DNA of 48,374 nucleotides from Xenorhabdus sp. IM139775 (GTDB lineage: Bacteria > Pseudomonadota > Gammaproteobacteria > Enterobacterales > Enterobacteriaceae): positions 1 to 48,374 of the forward strand of contig NZ_JAQRFK010000022.1 in NCBI RefSeq assembly GCF_028598745.1, read 5' to 3'. Positions 9,401 through 17,922 of the stretch are shown in pieces. The notes under the pieces are model-generated. The model saw nothing but the letters and a program-made list of their open reading frames with translations, had not been told where the DNA came from and ran no database searches. Both the position numbers and the translations under genes were made by a program. Within the stretch, counting starts at the first letter, position 1. Every line of letters begins with the position of its first letter.

Positions 9401-10006
9401 ATGTCGTTAGCTGTACCTCCTGTTGATTTCGGCCCTTTTACCGATGTCATTGCGTTTATTATGGAGCTGGATAAATTAAAATATGTCCATCGCAAAACGA
9501 AGTTATTGAACAATGCGCGCCATGAAAACTCCGCTGAACATAGCTGGCATTTTGCGATTGCCGTGCTTGGCTTTGCGCCTTATGCCGGGGATGTGAACAT
9601 TAGCCGCGTCGTACAGATGGCGTTGATTCATGACATTGTTGAGATCGATGCGGGTGATGTTATCGTTTTCGATTTGGCTGCCCGTGAAGCCATTCACGAA
9701 CAAGAGGTTAAAGCGGCTGGCCGTATTTTTGGCTTACTGCCGGAAACACAGGGAGAATACTTTCTGCAACTTTGGCACGAATACGAAGACGCCATCACAC
9801 CGGAAGCACGTTTTGCGAAAACACTTGATCGAATTATGCCGGTCTTCATGAACCTGCATAATCACGGGCAAAGCTGGGTTGAGAATAACATTCGCTTTGA
9901 GCAAGTTTATAATCTGCTCCAATTTGTTGCTGAAAGTTACCCTGAACTGTGGCAGTACCTGCTGCCACAGTTAGAAGCAGCAAAAGAAAAAGGCTGGTTA
10001 AGCTAA
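9401..10006 (+). CDS. yfbR: 5'-deoxynucleotidase YfbR (HD domain)
   Basis: Hydrolyses deoxyribonucleoside 5'-monophosphates in the cytoplasm. The 201 aa product (199 in E. coli) has an HD-domain metal site: NSAEHSWHFAIA supplies a histidine, IHDIVEIDAGDV supplies the His-Asp pair, and a distal Asp is in KTLDRIMPV. It starts 16 bases after ygfZ and may be read from the same promoter. In E. coli yfbR lies in another region, near ackA, so its position here reflects a rearrangement. It converges with yagU. Confidence 0.93.
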   Translation: MSLAVPPVDFGPFTDVIAFIMELDKLKYVHRKTKLLNNARHENSAEHSWHFAIAVLGFAPYAGDVNISRVVQMALIHDIVEIDAGDVIVFDLAAREAIHEQEVKAAGRIFGLLPETQGEYFLQLWHEYEDAITPEARFAKTLDRIMPVFMNLHNHGQSWVENNIRFEQVYNLLQFVAESYPELWQYLLPQLEAAKEKGWLS

Positions 10007-10017
10007 TTCCCCCGCCT

Positions 10018-10581
10018 TTATCTTCTAAATAAGCTGTCAGGCGTTGTTTCTGACAGCTTGATTTCCTCATTTCTCGTCATTCGGTGACGGATATCATGCC
10101 TGAAAACTTCAATGGTCCATATCCAGAGAACACTTCCGACGATTTCAGAGAATATCTCATCAAAAGACAACGCCCAGAGAGGAGACGCCCAGCCATTGAT
10201 GGGTAAGATGATGCCGTGGCAAACGATGACCACGATCAAAGCGAAAACAGCACCATGCCACAGTTTTACAATCGGAAAAATTTCTGCCAGGAGGGAGTAG
10301 AAAATGGCCAGTATGATCGAAAAAAGATGATGAACGCCGGCCACGCCCCAATTGATGAGGTGGCCTGAGTAATGATAGATCATGTCGTTGACTTGACCTC
10401 CCCAAGCCTGAAGCATCTCGGCAGGAGGAATGGCACTACCGGCTATTCTGGGCGGCAGGAGGTTTTCACTTCCCCATTTAACCAAACTGGCAATATTTCC
10501 ACCCAGAAAACCGCCCCAGAAAGCGGTGCCATAATGTCGGGTATTTTTTTTATTAATGGGTAAAATTGAAGATATATTCAT
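10018..10581 (-). CDS. yagU: YagU-family inner-membrane protein (DUF1440)
   Basis: The 187 aa product resembles E. coli YagU (204 aa), an inner-membrane protein linked to acid tolerance. Shared stretches are RHYGTAFWGGFLGGNIASLV, VKWGSENLLPPR, the GHLINWGVAGVHHLFSI segment, AEIFPIVKLWHG, and the C-terminal VLWIWTIEVFRHDIRHRMT. About four hydrophobic segments are visible. The ATG at 10581 is preferred over the GTG nine bases earlier because GAGGTGA lies at the right distance from it. It converges with yfbR and is divergent from the sugar-acid operon. Its biochemical role is unknown. Confidence 0.85.
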   Translation of the reverse strand: MNISSILPINKKNTRHYGTAFWGGFLGGNIASLVKWGSENLLPPRIAGSAIPPAEMLQAWGGQVNDMIYHYSGHLINWGVAGVHHLFSIILAIFYSLLAEIFPIVKLWHGAVFALIVVIVCHGIILPINGWASPLWALSFDEIFSEIVGSVLWIWTIEVFRHDIRHRMTRNEEIKLSETTPDSLFRR

Positions 10582-10609
10582 CCCGATCACCTCATAATAT
10601 CGCGAGTGG

Positions 10610-10817
10610 TTATCTTATTTTCATTAAGATAAATTAACATTTTTAAACCATTTCTAATGTCCCCTCTCTCTTTCACCTTATATACGTATTCTGAGATGAA
10701 TTGTTTAAGTTCAAATACATACAATTAAATAAATACAATATTGTATCAACCGAAACTATCGCATCGTGTTATTTCAGGTTCTCGTCATCGGTCAAAACTT
10801 AAAGTAAGGAAGAAGAC
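10610..10817 (+). promoter_or_regulatory. Promoter and operator-like region of the sugar-acid operon
   Basis: The divergent yagU/yiaK spacer is AT-rich. TTATCTTA at 10610-10617 pairs with TAAGATAA at 10625-10632. ATACAATATTGTAT at 10733-10746 is a perfect 14-bp palindrome overlapping a plausible -10 (TACAAT, 10734-10739), with TTCAAA (10710-10715) as a possible -35 at 18 bases. An operator overlapping -10 would suit a repressor. A ribosome site AAGGAAG precedes the GTG start at 10818. No regulator gene is nearby, and no clear CRP site was seen. Confidence 0.45.
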
Positions 10818-11816
10818 GTGCAAGTCACTTTCGAGCAATTAAAAGAACAATTTACCCAAGTCCTGTTAGCGCGGGGCGTTCAGGCTGAAACCGCAAACGC
10901 CTGCGCAGAAATGTTTGCCAGCACCACGGAATTTGGCGTGTATTCGCACGGCGTTAACCGTTTCCCCCGATTTATTCAGCAGCTTGATGCAGGGCATATT
11001 ATTCCCGATGCCAAACCCGTGAAAGTTGCGTCTTTGGGAGCGATTGAACAGTGGGATGCACAACAAGCCATCGGTAATCTGACGGCTAGGCAGATGATGA
11101 ACAGAGCCACAGAATTGGCGGCAGAATATGGCATTGGTTTGGTCGCATTACGTAATGCTAACCATTGGATGAGAGGGGGAAGCTATGGCTGGCAGGCTGC
11201 GGAGAAAGGATTTATCGGGATCTGTTGGACGAATTCCATTGCTGCCGTGCCGCCTTGGGGGGCAAAAGAGTGCCGTATTGGTACAAATCCATTAATCATG
11301 GCCGTACCGGGTAATCCCATCACTTTGCTTGATATGTCAATGTCGATGTTTTCTTACGGGAAATTAGAAGTCAATCGATTAGCCCGGCAACAACTCCCTG
11401 TCGAGGGGGGCTATGATGATGATGGCAAGTTAACCAGAGATCCCGCAACCATCGAGAGAAACCGCCGGATTTTACCCATGGGATACTGGAAAGGTTCCGG
11501 CTTGTCCATCGTGTTGGATCTCATCGCAACCTTGCTTTCAAACGGTTCATCGGTCGCGGAAATTACACAAAATCATGGTGATGAATATGGCGTTTCACAG
11601 GTATTTATCGCCATTGAAGTGGATAAGTTGATTGATGGCCCTTCGCGGGAAGAAAAGCTGAAAACCGTCATGGATTTTATTACCTCAGCAGAACGCGCAG
11701 ATCCCGATACCGCCATTCGGTTACCGGGTCATGAATTGCTGCGCAGGCAAGCAGAAAACCGGCGAAATGGCATGACCATTGACGATCGGGTATGGGAGAA
11801 AATTAAAACACTCTGA
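10818..11816 (+). CDS. yiaK: 2,3-diketo-L-gulonate reductase
   Basis: NAD(P)H-dependent reductase of the malate/L-lactate dehydrogenase 2 family. In E. coli it reduces 2,3-diketo-L-gulonate to 3-keto-L-gulonate. The 332 aa length equals E. coli YiaK, and long blocks look identical ([48 protein letters not shown]). The catalytic His is at 44 in YSHGVNR. The start is GTG with AAGGAAG upstream. It leads an operon of seven same-strand genes. Unlike E. coli, yiaL and the TRAP genes yiaMNO do not follow; lyxK comes next. Substrate by family is well supported; substrate in this organism is inferred. Confidence 0.94.
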   Translation: MQVTFEQLKEQFTQVLLARGVQAETANACAEMFASTTEFGVYSHGVNRFPRFIQQLDAGHIIPDAKPVKVASLGAIEQWDAQQAIGNLTARQMMNRATELAAEYGIGLVALRNANHWMRGGSYGWQAAEKGFIGICWTNSIAAVPPWGAKECRIGTNPLIMAVPGNPITLLDMSMSMFSYGKLEVNRLARQQLPVEGGYDDDGKLTRDPATIERNRRILPMGYWKGSGLSIVLDLIATLLSNGSSVAEITQNHGDEYGVSQVFIAIEVDKLIDGPSREEKLKTVMDFITSAERADPDTAIRLPGHELLRRQAENRRNGMTIDDRVWEKIKTL

Positions 11817-11858
11817 GAGAAATATCCACGATGGTAGAAAGCATTAAGGTTGCATCCT

Positions 11859-13385
11859 ATGAGCAAACATAACCGTAGTTTCTGTCTGGGCATTGATTGT
11901 GGCGGCACTTATCTTAAAGCGGGTTTATATGATGAACGCGGACAAGAGTACAGTATCGAGCGCACGCCCCTGAGAACCATCACGCCTCAGCCGGGATATG
12001 CAGAAAGGGATCTCAACGAGTTGTGGCATACGTTAATTGCGACGGTCAGTCATTTATTGAAAAACAGTGGCACCCAAGGTCAGCAGATTAAAGGCGTGGG
12101 GATTTCGGCTCAAGGCAAGGGTTTGTTTCTTCTAGATAAAAATAACGCACCGCTGGGTAACGGGTTCCTTTCCTCCGATCGGCGGGCGACAGAAATAGTG
12201 AGCCAATGGCAGCAACAAGGGATGTTGGAAAAGTTATATCCCCATACGCGCCAGACGCTTTGGACAGGCCATCCCGTCTCTCTGTTGCGCTGGATCAAAG
12301 ATAACCAGCCTGAACGCTATGACCGCATTGATGCCCTGATGATGGCGCACGATTATCTCCGCTGGTGCCTTACGGGCGAAAAGGGCTGTGAAGAGAGCAA
12401 TATCTCTGAATCTAACCTCTATAACATGAATACGGGAGCTTATGATCCTACCCTTTCCACCCTGTTGAATATTAGTGAAATTGACAGCGTTCTTCCCCGC
12501 ATCGTAGGTTCAACTGAGATTTGTGGAGAAATTACCCCACAAGCCGCCGAATTAACAGGATTGGTTGCAGGCACGCCCGTGGTCGGGGGGCTGTTTGATG
12601 TGGTTTCTACCGCACTTTGCGCGGGCCTGCAAGACGAATATACCTTGAATGCCGTGATGGGAACTTGGTCAGTCACCAGTGGTATCACTGATCAACTGCG
12701 TACACATGAGCCACACCCTTATATTTATGGACGTTATGCCAATACGGGGCAGTATATTGTTCATGAGGCCAGTCCCACGTCGTCAGGTAATCTCGAATGG
12801 TTTTCCACCCTCTGGGGAAAAATGCCGTTTGAAGAAATGAATGCTGCCGTGAACCATCTTCCCAAAGCGTCCAGCGAACTTTTTTTTCTTCCCTTTCTTT
12901 ATGGCAGCAATGCCGGGCTGGACATGACGGCTGGATTTTATGGTTTACAATCCAGCCATCATCGCGGTCATTTGCTGCAAGCTGTCTATGAAGGCGTTAT
13001 TTTCAGTCACATGACCCACCTGAAACGCATGTTAGCGCGTTTCACCAAAACTCAAACGATACGGGTCATGGGCAGACCGGCTCACTCCAAAGTCTGGATG
13101 CAGATGTTTGCCGATACCAGCAATCTGCCCGTGGAGCTGCCTCAGGTGAAAGAAACCGGTTGTCTGGGCGCCGCATTGGCCGCTTTCGTTGGCACAGGTC
13201 ACTACAAAGATTTTACGGAAGCCCAACAAAATTTAGATTACCCCCTCTATACCCTTGAGCCGGATCGAGATTCACATCCAGCCTACCTTAATAAAAAAAT
13301 TAAATATCAGCTACTGATTGAATCACTTCACAACTTTCATTCCCAATGCAAATCACGGGATACACGGGAGGAAAGAGGAATATGA
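11859..13385 (+). CDS. lyxK: L-xylulose/3-keto-L-gulonate kinase (FGGY family)
   Basis: Phosphorylates 3-keto-L-gulonate and/or L-xylulose with ATP. The FGGY fold is evident: phosphate loop LGIDCGGTYLKAGLYD at the N-terminus, substrate side ISAQGKGLFLLD, then GGLFDVVSTALCAG and the second ATP site EASPTSSGNLEWF. The match to E. coli LyxK (498 aa) is close throughout. The ATG at 11859 is chosen because AAGGT lies eight bases upstream; a TTG at 11850 is less likely. The product is 508 aa. The expected adenosine-contact motif GGPAHSD reads as GRPAHSK here, a small deviation. Its stop overlaps the sgbH start by ATGA. Confidence 0.93.
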   Translation: MSKHNRSFCLGIDCGGTYLKAGLYDERGQEYSIERTPLRTITPQPGYAERDLNELWHTLIATVSHLLKNSGTQGQQIKGVGISAQGKGLFLLDKNNAPLGNGFLSSDRRATEIVSQWQQQGMLEKLYPHTRQTLWTGHPVSLLRWIKDNQPERYDRIDALMMAHDYLRWCLTGEKGCEESNISESNLYNMNTGAYDPTLSTLLNISEIDSVLPRIVGSTEICGEITPQAAELTGLVAGTPVVGGLFDVVSTALCAGLQDEYTLNAVMGTWSVTSGITDQLRTHEPHPYIYGRYANTGQYIVHEASPTSSGNLEWFSTLWGKMPFEEMNAAVNHLPKASSELFFLPFLYGSNAGLDMTAGFYGLQSSHHRGHLLQAVYEGVIFSHMTHLKRMLARFTKTQTIRVMGRPAHSKVWMQMFADTSNLPVELPQVKETGCLGAALAAFVGTGHYKDFTEAQQNLDYPLYTLEPDRDSHPAYLNKKIKYQLLIESLHNFHSQCKSRDTREERGI

Positions 13386-14032
13386 ACCGCCCATTACTGC
13401 AACTGGCATTGGATCATACCCGTCTGGACTCGGCGTTACGGGATGCTCAGTTATTACGCGACGAGGTTGATATTGTTGAAGCGGGGACGATCCTGTGTCT
13501 TTGTGCAGGAAATAACGCCATCCGTCAACTGCGTCGCCATTGTCCGGGCAAAATTATTGTTGCAGATTGGAAAGTCGCTGATGCAGGTGAAATTCTGGCA
13601 GCACTGGCTTTTGATGCCGGTGCAGACTGGATGACGGTGATTTGTGCTGCGCCGCTGGCAACCATAGCAAAAGCCCATCATTTGGCAAGCCAGAGAAATG
13701 CCGGCATCCAAATTGAATTGTTTGGCAATTGGACATTCTCTGATGCAAAAAATTGGCATTCTGTTGGTGTTCGCCAAGTGACCTATCATCGCGGACGTGA
13801 TGCACAAGCCAGTGGGCAAATATGGGGTGAAAAAGATATCTCCTGCCTGAAAAAACTCTCCGATATAGGATTCGCGATTTCCATTACCGGTGGCATTGTG
13901 CCGGCCGATCTTCCCCAATTTAAAGACATTTCTGTACAGGCTTTTATTGTCGGTCGGGCGTTATCTGGCGCAACCCAACCCAGGCAAGCGGCTCAAGCGT
14001 TTCATACTCAACTTACTGAAATCTGGGGGTAG
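13382..14032 (+). CDS. sgbH: 3-keto-L-gulonate-6-phosphate decarboxylase
   Basis: Mg-dependent TIM-barrel decarboxylase that converts 3-keto-L-gulonate 6-phosphate to L-xylulose 5-phosphate and CO2. Key residues of the KGPDC family are all present with family numbering: Asp11 (LALDHT), Glu33 (VEAGT), and the Asp62-x-Lys64-x-x-Asp67 triad in ADWKVADAG. The phosphate-binding loop SITGGIVP is near the C-terminus. The start is ATG 13382, overlapping lyxK by four bases, with GGAGGAAAGAGG upstream. The product is 216 aa. It could equally be named ulaD; gene order favours sgbH. Confidence 0.93.
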   Translation: MNRPLLQLALDHTRLDSALRDAQLLRDEVDIVEAGTILCLCAGNNAIRQLRRHCPGKIIVADWKVADAGEILAALAFDAGADWMTVICAAPLATIAKAHHLASQRNAGIQIELFGNWTFSDAKNWHSVGVRQVTYHRGRDAQASGQIWGEKDISCLKKLSDIGFAISITGGIVPADLPQFKDISVQAFIVGRALSGATQPRQAAQAFHTQLTEIWG

Positions 14033-14036
14033 CCTA

Positions 14037-14897
14037 ATGCGTATCCATCCTATGGGTATCTATGAAAAAGCATTGCCAAAAAATCTGACATGGGCAGAAC
14101 GCTTATGTTTGGCAAAAAGCTGCGGTTTCGATTTTGTTGAAATGTCGGTGGATGAAACAGATGAACGTTTGTCACGATTGGACTGGGATATAAAAACACG
14201 CCTTGAACTGGTCAGGAATACGTTGGAAACCGGCATTGGCATTCCTTCCATGTGCTTATCTGCGCATCGGCGTTATCCCTTTGGCAGCCATGATGAAACA
14301 GTACGGCAAAGAGCGTATGACATTATGTCAAAGGCTATTCATCTCGCCCGGGATCTTGGGATCAGAACCATCCAACTGGCCGGTTATGACGTTTATTACG
14401 AAAAACATGACCAAGCAACGGAACAGCGTTTTGCCGAAGGGATGGCGTGGGCCGTTCAGCAGGCTGCCGGAGCACAGGTCATGTTGGCAATGGAAATTAT
14501 GGATACTGATTTCATGAACTCCATCACCAAATGGAAAGCGTGGGATGAAATGCTGGCTTCGCCCTGGTTTAGTGTTTATCCCGATATGGGTAATTTAAGT
14601 GCCTGGGGAAATGATGTCTCAGCAGAACTCAAGCTTGGCATCAACCGCATCTCGGCCATTCATCTCAAAGATACTTATCCGGTCACCCCCACCCACGCCG
14701 GGCAATTCCGTGATGTTCCGTTCGGGCAGGGATGTGTCGATTTTGTCGGCCTATTCAGGACACTTCATGAATTGAACTACCGAGGGACATTCTTGATAGA
14801 AATGTGGACAGAAAAAGCCGAAGAACCGGTCTTTGAAATTATACTGGCGCGTCGCTGGATCGAAGCACGTATGCAGGAAGGAGGTTTTGCATGTTAG
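14037..14897 (+). CDS. sgbU: L-xylulose-5-phosphate 3-epimerase
   Basis: Converts L-xylulose 5-phosphate to L-ribulose 5-phosphate. It is an AP-endonuclease-2-like TIM barrel with metal ligands in AMEIMDTDF (Glu), [12 protein letters not shown] (Asp), ISAIHLKDT (His) and FLIEMWTE (Glu). The ATG at 14037 has GGGGGT upstream and gives 286 aa, the length of E. coli SgbU; an in-frame earlier start would run into sgbH and is not credible. It starts four bases after the sgbH stop, and its last seven bases overlap sgbE, so translation is likely coupled. Confidence 0.93.
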   Translation: MRIHPMGIYEKALPKNLTWAERLCLAKSCGFDFVEMSVDETDERLSRLDWDIKTRLELVRNTLETGIGIPSMCLSAHRRYPFGSHDETVRQRAYDIMSKAIHLARDLGIRTIQLAGYDVYYEKHDQATEQRFAEGMAWAVQQAAGAQVMLAMEIMDTDFMNSITKWKAWDEMLASPWFSVYPDMGNLSAWGNDVSAELKLGINRISAIHLKDTYPVTPTHAGQFRDVPFGQGCVDFVGLFRTLHELNYRGTFLIEMWTEKAEEPVFEIILARRWIEARMQEGGFAC

Positions 14898-15589
14898 AAC
14901 AACTGAAAGCCGATGTGCTGGCTGCAAATCTGGCACTGCCAAAACATCATTTAGTGACATTCACATGGGGAAATGTCAGCGCGATTGATAAATCACGCGG
15001 TTTAATGGTGATTAAACCCTCCGGTGTCGAATATGATGACATGCAAATCGATGACATGGTCGTGGTTGATATCGCGAGCGGGATGATTGTGGAAGGAAGT
15101 AAAAAACCGTCGTCTGATACGCCAACCCACCTCGTATTGTATCGTCATTTCCGGGAGATCGGGGGGATTGTGCATACCCATTCCCGCCATGCCACTATTT
15201 GGGCACAGGCCGGGCGATTTTTGCCGCCTCATGGCACAACACATGCCGATCATTTTTACGGGGCGGTGCCTTGTACCCGATTAATGACCAAACAGGAAAT
15301 CAATGATGATTACGAATTGCAAACCGGGAACCTCATCGTTCAAACCTTTGCAGAACAACAACTCGACCCCATGAAGATCCCCGCCGTTTTAGTTCATTCC
15401 CACGGGCCTTTCACATGGGGAACCAATGCAGCGGACGCGGTACACAATGCAGTGGCACTTGAAGAGTGCGCTTATATGAGTTTGTTCTCCCAACAATTAA
15501 ATGCTGAAATCACCTTCATCCAACAGGCGTTATTGGATAAACATTATTTACGCAAACATGGCGCTAATGCCTATTATGGTCAGAAATAA
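14891..15589 (+). CDS. sgbE: L-ribulose-5-phosphate 4-epimerase
   Basis: Zn-dependent class II aldolase-fold enzyme that turns L-ribulose 5-phosphate into D-xylulose 5-phosphate, which enters the pentose phosphate pathway. The 232 aa product has the phosphate site [10 protein letters not shown] and [11 protein letters not shown], zinc ligands in [12 protein letters not shown] (two His) and [12 protein letters not shown] (third His), and the acidic residue in [10 protein letters not shown]. It is homologous to AraD and UlaF, so the substrate assignment rests on operon context. It overlaps sgbU by seven bases and lies three bases before the transporter gene. Confidence 0.92.
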   Translation: MLEQLKADVLAANLALPKHHLVTFTWGNVSAIDKSRGLMVIKPSGVEYDDMQIDDMVVVDIASGMIVEGSKKPSSDTPTHLVLYRHFREIGGIVHTHSRHATIWAQAGRFLPPHGTTHADHFYGAVPCTRLMTKQEINDDYELQTGNLIVQTFAEQQLDPMKIPAVLVHSHGPFTWGTNAADAVHNAVALEECAYMSLFSQQLNAEITFIQQALLDKHYLRKHGANAYYGQK

Positions 15590-15592
15590 CCC

Positions 15593-16990
15593 ATGAAAGA
15601 AAAAATTTCTATTCTGGAAAAGGTGGGATATGGGTTTGGCGATGCCGGTTGTAATATTGTTGGCGGTGCTGTTTTCCTATTTTTGAATTTTTATTATACC
15701 GATATCTATGGCCTCAATGCGACCACCGTTGCGGCTATTTGGCTGGGTGTCAGGGTTATTGAAGCAATATCAGATCCTTTTATTGGTTATATTGCTGACA
15801 GGACACATACACGGTGGGGGAAATTCAGGCCCTATATTCTTTTTTTTGCCTTTCCCTATGCTTTATTTTCAGTATTAATGTTTACTGTGCCAAACCTGAA
15901 TTATACAGGTAAAGCCATTTACGCATTCATCACTTATCTGATGATGTCAGTCACTTATTCATTGGTTAATATCCCCTATTGTTCATTAGGGAGTGTGATT
16001 AGCAGCAATAATAGTGAACGCGTTTCCTGTCAAAGTTTCCGGTTTATGGGGGTCGGCATTGCGACGCTGATTCTGACATTATCATTATTACCTTTGGTTA
16101 ACTTCTTCGGTCATGGCGATAAAGCCAAAGGTTACCATGACGCCATTATTCTGCTGACCTCTGTCGGATTGGTGATGTTTATACTCTGTTTCTCTTTGGT
16201 TCGTGAGCGTATACGCCCTGTCACGCCGACAAAAGATTCAATCGTCAAAGATTACCGTGACATCCTGAAAAATGATCAATGGCTTCGTTTATTACTGGTC
16301 ACCTTTCTCAATGTGTTACCCGGTTTTATCAGAATGGCATCCATCATGTATTTTCTGACATGGGTGATCCATGCCAGTGAAATATTCACCACCCTCTTTT
16401 TAAGTGTTGGCGTTATGGGTATGACATTGGGTAGTGCCTTAGCCAAACCACTGAGTGATTATTTTTGTAAATTGAAAATATTTTATTGGGTGAGTTTATT
16501 CATGACCGGTCTTTCCTTGCTGATCTATTTTATCCCGGCAGACAGGCATTATTTGATGTTATTTGGATACTTTATTTTAAATGTTGTCCATCAGATTGCC
16601 CAGCCAATTAATTGGTCAATCATGGCTGATATTGATGACTATGGTGAATATAAATCAGGCAAGCGTTTAACGGGTATTAATTTTTCCTGTAATTTGCTCG
16701 CGCTTAAATTAGGGCTGGCGCTTTCTGGTTCATTAGTCAGTGGTGTATTGGCGTTTGTTGGTTATGATGCACATCAACCATCACAGAATGCTCATGCTCA
16801 ATTATCAATGGTTATGCTGTTTACTGTTATCCCGGCATTAGGTTATTTGTTAACGGCAATTTCAGTGAAATTACTGAAAGTCGATCGCCGTGCAATGAAA
16901 GAGATTTCGTATAGATTAACAAAAAGAAGGGTAAGCTCGGCACAAGTGAGAAATGTAGAACCGGAAAATAATATCATTCCCAGAAAATAA
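15593..16990 (+). CDS. GPH-family sugar/sugar-acid:cation symporter (MFS)
   Basis: A 465 aa transporter with about twelve membrane segments. The N-terminus (EKVGYGFGDAGCNIVGGAVF) and the loop SDPFIGYIADRTHTRWGKFR are hallmarks of the glycoside-pentoside-hexuronide symporters (MelB, YicJ, XynP). Other features are NIPYCSLGSVIS and the C-half loop MADIDDYGEYKSGKR. It sits inside the sugar-acid operon, three bases after sgbE, and takes the place of the YiaMNO TRAP transporter that serves this pathway in E. coli. The likely cargo is a C6 sugar acid or its lactone, but GPH substrate cannot be read from sequence. Confidence 0.9.
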   Translation: MKEKISILEKVGYGFGDAGCNIVGGAVFLFLNFYYTDIYGLNATTVAAIWLGVRVIEAISDPFIGYIADRTHTRWGKFRPYILFFAFPYALFSVLMFTVPNLNYTGKAIYAFITYLMMSVTYSLVNIPYCSLGSVISSNNSERVSCQSFRFMGVGIATLILTLSLLPLVNFFGHGDKAKGYHDAIILLTSVGLVMFILCFSLVRERIRPVTPTKDSIVKDYRDILKNDQWLRLLLVTFLNVLPGFIRMASIMYFLTWVIHASEIFTTLFLSVGVMGMTLGSALAKPLSDYFCKLKIFYWVSLFMTGLSLLIYFIPADRHYLMLFGYFILNVVHQIAQPINWSIMADIDDYGEYKSGKRLTGINFSCNLLALKLGLALSGSLVSGVLAFVGYDAHQPSQNAHAQLSMVMLFTVIPALGYLLTAISVKLLKVDRRAMKEISYRLTKRRVSSAQVRNVEPENNIIPRK

Positions 16991-17001
16991 TAGGTGTAAC
17001 G

Positions 17002-17856
17002 ATGAATATACATTTAGAAAAACTTTGTTCTCCGGCTATTTGGGCAGAAGGCCCGGTTTGGCTGCCAAATGAAAATGCAGTGATTTTCAGTGATGTTAAA
17101 GGAAATAGGATGTTCCGCTGGTCAGAGGATGAGGGTGTCAGCCTATGGCGGGCATATTCTCATTATGCGAATGGGAATGCGTTAGATAATGAAGGGAGGC
17201 TGATTAGCTGTGAACATGGGCGGCGAGGTATTTCCCGGACAGAAAAAAACGGTCACGTCACGATGCTGGTTGATAGAATCGACGGTAAAAGATTCAATTC
17301 ACCGAATGATGTTGTGGTACGCTCTGACGGGACAATTTGGTTTACTGATCCCCCTTATGGGATCATCAGCGATGAAGAGGGATATAAATCAGAAAGTCAG
17401 GTCATTGGTTGCTATGTCTATTGCTACGATCCCAGTGATGACACGATTTCTATCGCCACCATTGATGTCCAACGCCCGAATGGGCTTGCGTTCTCTCCCG
17501 ATGAAAAATGGCTCTATGTCGCCGACATGTCTATTCTCGATTTCCCTTCGCATGGAAGACACGAGCTTCTCATCTATCCCGTGCAGGGCAAAACTTTAGG
17601 GCGTGGTAAACGTTTCGCTACAGTCTCTCCCGGGTTCCCGGACGGATTCTGTATTGATCAATCCCACCATGTTTATTGTAGTTGTGCCGATGGCGTTTTA
17701 ATTTTTGACCGAGATGGCACAGAAATACATAAAATCCCGCTGCCTGAATGTGTATCCAATTGTACGTTAGGCGGAATTAACGGTGATCAATTGTATATTA
17801 CGGCAACAACATCGTTATATCGGGCTTCTGTCACCGAGTTTGTGTTGATCAGGTAA
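17002..17856 (+). CDS. SMP-30/gluconolactonase family lactonase
   Basis: The 284 aa product is a six-bladed beta-propeller of the SMP-30/regucalcin/gluconolactonase family, calcium- or zinc-dependent sugar lactonases. Metal and active-site motifs are in place: AEGPVW (Glu16), FNSPNDVVVRSDGTIWFTD (Asn), RPNGLAFSPD (Asn), and GFPDGFCIDQ (Asp). There is no signal peptide, so it is cytoplasmic. It is the last gene of the operon. An enzyme of this fold could open a lactone such as dehydroascorbate or L-gulonolactone to the acid that YiaK handles. This is an inference from context; family members have varied substrates. Confidence 0.9.
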   Translation: MNIHLEKLCSPAIWAEGPVWLPNENAVIFSDVKGNRMFRWSEDEGVSLWRAYSHYANGNALDNEGRLISCEHGRRGISRTEKNGHVTMLVDRIDGKRFNSPNDVVVRSDGTIWFTDPPYGIISDEEGYKSESQVIGCYVYCYDPSDDTISIATIDVQRPNGLAFSPDEKWLYVADMSILDFPSHGRHELLIYPVQGKTLGRGKRFATVSPGFPDGFCIDQSHHVYCSCADGVLIFDRDGTEIHKIPLPECVSNCTLGGINGDQLYITATTSLYRASVTEFVLIR

Positions 17857-17893
17857 AAAAGCAGCATTAGAAACATTTTCTAACGCTGCTGCT
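17855..17893. terminator. Bidirectional terminator between lactonase gene and gcvP
   Basis: AGCAGCATTAGAAA pairs imperfectly with TTTTCTAACGCTGCT around a two-base centre. On the minus strand it is followed by six T, a typical end for gcvP. It also lies just after the lactonase stop on the plus strand. Confidence 0.85.
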
Positions 17894-17922
17894 TTCGTTG
17901 GGTTTCGTTAATTGGCTTATGA

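Noticed and set aside
11831..11872. 13-codon frame (MVESIKVASYEQT) before lyxK as a leader peptide or yiaL remnant
   Set aside because: Too short, no similarity to YiaL seen, and it overlaps the lyxK ribosome site and start.
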